This document shows positions 61,201-64,000 of a stretch of DNA of 64,000 nt, in pieces. The stretch's first letter is position 1. The number at the start of each line of letters is the position of its first letter. The stretch comes from Pagrus major (lineage: Eukaryota > Chordata > Actinopteri > Spariformes > Sparidae): contig NC_133237.1 of assembly GCF_040436345.1 (NCBI RefSeq), forward strand, positions 20,589,749 to 20,653,748, in the 5' to 3' direction. The translations under genes and the position numbers were made by a program. The notes below the pieces were generated by a model. The model made no database searches, was not told the origin of the DNA, and was given only the letters and a program-made list of their open reading frames with translations.

Positions 61201-64000
61201 TTAGCTCTTCTCCGGACAGGATGTTGTGTTGACATCCCCGGTCTAGCTGATACCATAAAACAGGTAGCTTTTCTTTTTAAATAATTTCTACTTTTGTTTT
61301 TTTTATTTATTTTTTTTATTTTATTTTGTAGGTGGTGCGCTGGTGTTTAGTTGTGGTTTGCTTTGCACAAGGGAGCGAACGATTTTCCCCGTTATCTTCC
61401 TCCCCACTGGCTGTCAATCAGGGCCTTTGATGTGTCACACTCTAATAATTCCCACCATCTGACAACTATGTTTACGGCGAATTACCGATAAAGGTTCCCC
61501 GAAAGGAAATGCTGCGCTTTTGCTAGCCATGCACATTCTGCTAATGCATCATATCAAAACTGGCAAACAATTTTGATTTGTGTGAGAAATGTGTTTTCAC
61601 AGTCAAAAATATGTTGTGGAGGGGGAAGCAGGAAGTAGCTCTAGTTTGAGTTTTCTCCTAGCTACTTTTTACATCCCGAAATGGTGGGTTGCACACATAA
61701 AACATCATCAAAACATATAACCCCTGTCCTCAGTGTTTTTACACAGATGTCGGTTCGCTCTGCTACCACTCAGACCTTTTCTACAGAGCGAAGGGTAGAA
61801 TAAAGGCACAAGTCCTACCTAGCACAGGATGTGTAAAAGGGTTTTAGGTTACAAGGGGTACGTGATAATGTTTCAACTTTTGCCTGAGTTTGTATTAATG
61901 ATCCTGAACTATAACACATTGAGCAGACGGCTCATCTTCATACTGCTGAAGAGCCAGAGGAGGTAAAAGGCTGCGGGTGGAGGGACAAAGGCTATCCGGT
62001 GTTAAAGAAGTGACCCCAGCAGGATCAGGGTACATGTACACTGTTAAGCTCTCTTATGACTCCCTTAGGTAAATGTGTTAGAGAGACAGACAGTCTTTTG
62101 TCCACATTTTCAAAGATCTCTTTTCTCCCCCACTCGTTTCTGTCGCCCATGGGTGTGTAAAAAGAAAGGGGGGGTCTCATTATGTAAGCGTTCTTCTCTC
62201 ATGACTTTGTGACACAGTGCTGTTAAATGTTTGCTGCTGTTCTTTTACGAGTCTGCTTGAAGGCCGGTACAGTTATGTTAAGATGTCTTACTCTGATAAT
62301 ATCCCAGACTTTTCCTTTCTGTTTGAGGGAGCACAGTGACCAGTTTCCACCAGTTACATGGAGGAGCTCAAATATTCGATTGATGATTGAGGAGTCCTGG
62401 ATAGACAGTGTTTCGAAGAGGTTAAACTCTCACTGATTAAAATGTGTTTGAGTTTCATTCTGTTTTTTTCTGCTCCGTGGTTTCCCTTCAGTCTGAATGA
62501 AACCACCTGATGGCTGCTGATAATAGCTTTCATACAAACATCATTTCGTGAGAATGAAAAAGCCTTCAACCTCTCTTAGGAAATTGCCCTGTTAACAAAG
62601 CCTACACAAAGACTACTACAAAATTGCAAAATGCTGAATCCTTTATAGTGTGTGATTGCAAGCTGTGTAAATGATCTGTTTATGGTTCTTAGTTGTAAAC
62701 CATTGTTTATGCAAAGAGATGATCCATGTAATGAAGGGTTTCAGACTCAGGAGGTCTTCTTGCTAATCTCACCTCAGTCGATAAGTGTTCCCTGTCTTCT
62801 TCGGTTGCTTATACAGGGCTTCAATGCATATCTTATCTGTCATGTGTTGTGTAATTTGTAATTAACAACCAGCTGATGTTTTGGCAAAAAAGCTCCATGT
62901 CTCTGCACTGGCACACCCTAATTTGCTTGTGTAGATAGCGTGTATATTACCACTTAGAGGGTTAGGGAAGACTAACAGCAGGCCTCTTTAATACATGATG
63001 TCATGCTTTTATTAACTCCATAAATCATTTGTGCAGTGGTGTAACGGTGGTGAGCCAAGGTCGCACACTGGTGTGATCTCTAATCTGTTTGCGGTGACCT
63101 CAGTGTAAAGCAGCCTCAATAGAGCAGCAAAGGTCTCGCACCTCATAAAACTAAACAGCCTAATAGCTCCTATTGATTTAAATGCTTAACACACCACCCA
63201 CGTTTCTCTCTCTCTTACTAACCCTGGCATTTCTGCCACATCAACTGCTGTGGTAAAAGAGAGAGGACAAACATCTCCGCTGCGGCCTGACAGTGAAGAC
63301 TCAGTGGGTTTTTCCAACATTGGACTTGAAAGTCATTCACCTCAAGACTGCAGGATGACGTGCAGAGCTGACGCTCGAACGGTATTAGAAGATAAGTTCC
63401 TAATCCTTTTGGCAACAGAGAAAAACACTGAAGAGGGGATAAAAATAAGACATCGGAATAGGCTTGAGATCTCATTGACTTGTTTGTAATCTATAGATAA
63501 CACATGGCAAATAGCCCTGGAGGAGAAGTGGGGTGAGGCCTTAATTAGAATCCTCAACTTGGATGTGAATGACTATTTATGATTAAGGATAGGATTTTTT
63601 AAAAAAACGATCACATGTAATTTTCCAATAATGATGTTTTCAATTTATTAGCTTGTTTTTTTATTATTGAAGGCACATCTGTAATTAATTAGTTGCATCA
63701 TTTTAGCTTGATGATAAAAATGACATCAATTCAGATGTGAAGATGGAGTCGCTCGAAGAGATGTGCTTTAAGAAATGTCACCTAAAATCTGCAGCTGTTT
63801 TCATCTAAAAAGCTCGCTGTACACTGACTGCTCAGCACCAAATGGACACAGACACAGTAAGCCACTAGCTGGTGAACACAGTAGAGCATTTAGCAGCTAA
63901 AGAAGGAGACCTTTCTCTTTCAGTAGTTGGTAGAGACAAAAAGAGAGTGAAAATTGGACTCCAAATGAATACTATTGTCGCTCCATAACTGCTCAATGTG
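58219..64000. other. upstream flank of the kinase gene, no recognisable gene
   Basis: The first few hundred bases should hold the kinase 5'UTR and promoter; no TATA box was evident. Beyond that are fragments resembling the gctgcaa hAT MITE (about 59823-59900) and a hAT-like GTGGTTTTCAAACT end near 60930. Frames at 62227-62861 and 63218-63557 have no coding signature. Confidence 0.55.
60915..61000 (+). repeat. hAT-like repeat fragment
   Basis: CCAGTGAAGTGGTTTTCAAACTATTTTGGCACACCACAGG resembles the CAGTGGTTCTCAAACT end of vertebrate hAT elements. No second end or target duplication was found. Confidence 0.35.

Overview
The window is vertebrate nuclear DNA, almost certainly from a ray-finned (teleost, probably percomorph) fish. 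The coding sequence is split into short exons with GT/AG borders, the proteins are vertebrate-specific families, and the introns and spacers carry dispersed repeats that I recognise from percomorph genomes. No bacterial, phage, CRISPR or plasmid-type system is present.

Three protein-coding genes can be reconstructed. (1) cavin1 (PTRF), minus strand, two coding exons (18401-17901 and 3043-2276) around a 14.9 kb repeat-rich intron; 422 residues, a caveola coat protein. (2) atp6v0a1, plus strand, 21 coding exons from 22770 to 34941 plus a likely non-coding first exon near 21.3-21.45 kb; 840 residues, the a1 subunit of the V-ATPase V0 sector. It includes an 18-nt microexon. (3) A DRAK-family serine/threonine kinase (stk17a-like), minus strand, seven coding exons from 58218 to 47734; 372 residues. 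cavin1 and atp6v0a1 are divergent neighbours, as I recall them in mammals; the kinase converges on atp6v0a1 from the other side and is not there in mammals.

Layout: 1-2275 downstream of cavin1; 2276-18401 cavin1; 18402-21.3 kb divergent spacer with a group of CTCF-like motifs; 21.3-35.95 kb atp6v0a1; 36-46.2 kb gene-poor spacer with repeat copies and two weak candidate exons; 46.2-58.2 kb kinase gene with a long probable 3'UTR and an unexplained 266-codon open frame in intron 2; 58.2-64 kb upstream spacer without a recognisable gene.

The genes share no pathway; they are neighbours by synteny. The most interesting items are the divergently oriented CTCF-like motifs between cavin1 and atp6v0a1, the unexplained open frame inside the kinase intron, the acidic microexon of atp6v0a1, and a near-identical 33-bp tandem duplication in cavin1 that adds one 11-residue repeat. 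Exon borders were placed by eye from splice signals, reading frame and recalled homologous proteins; no alignment or transcript data were available.
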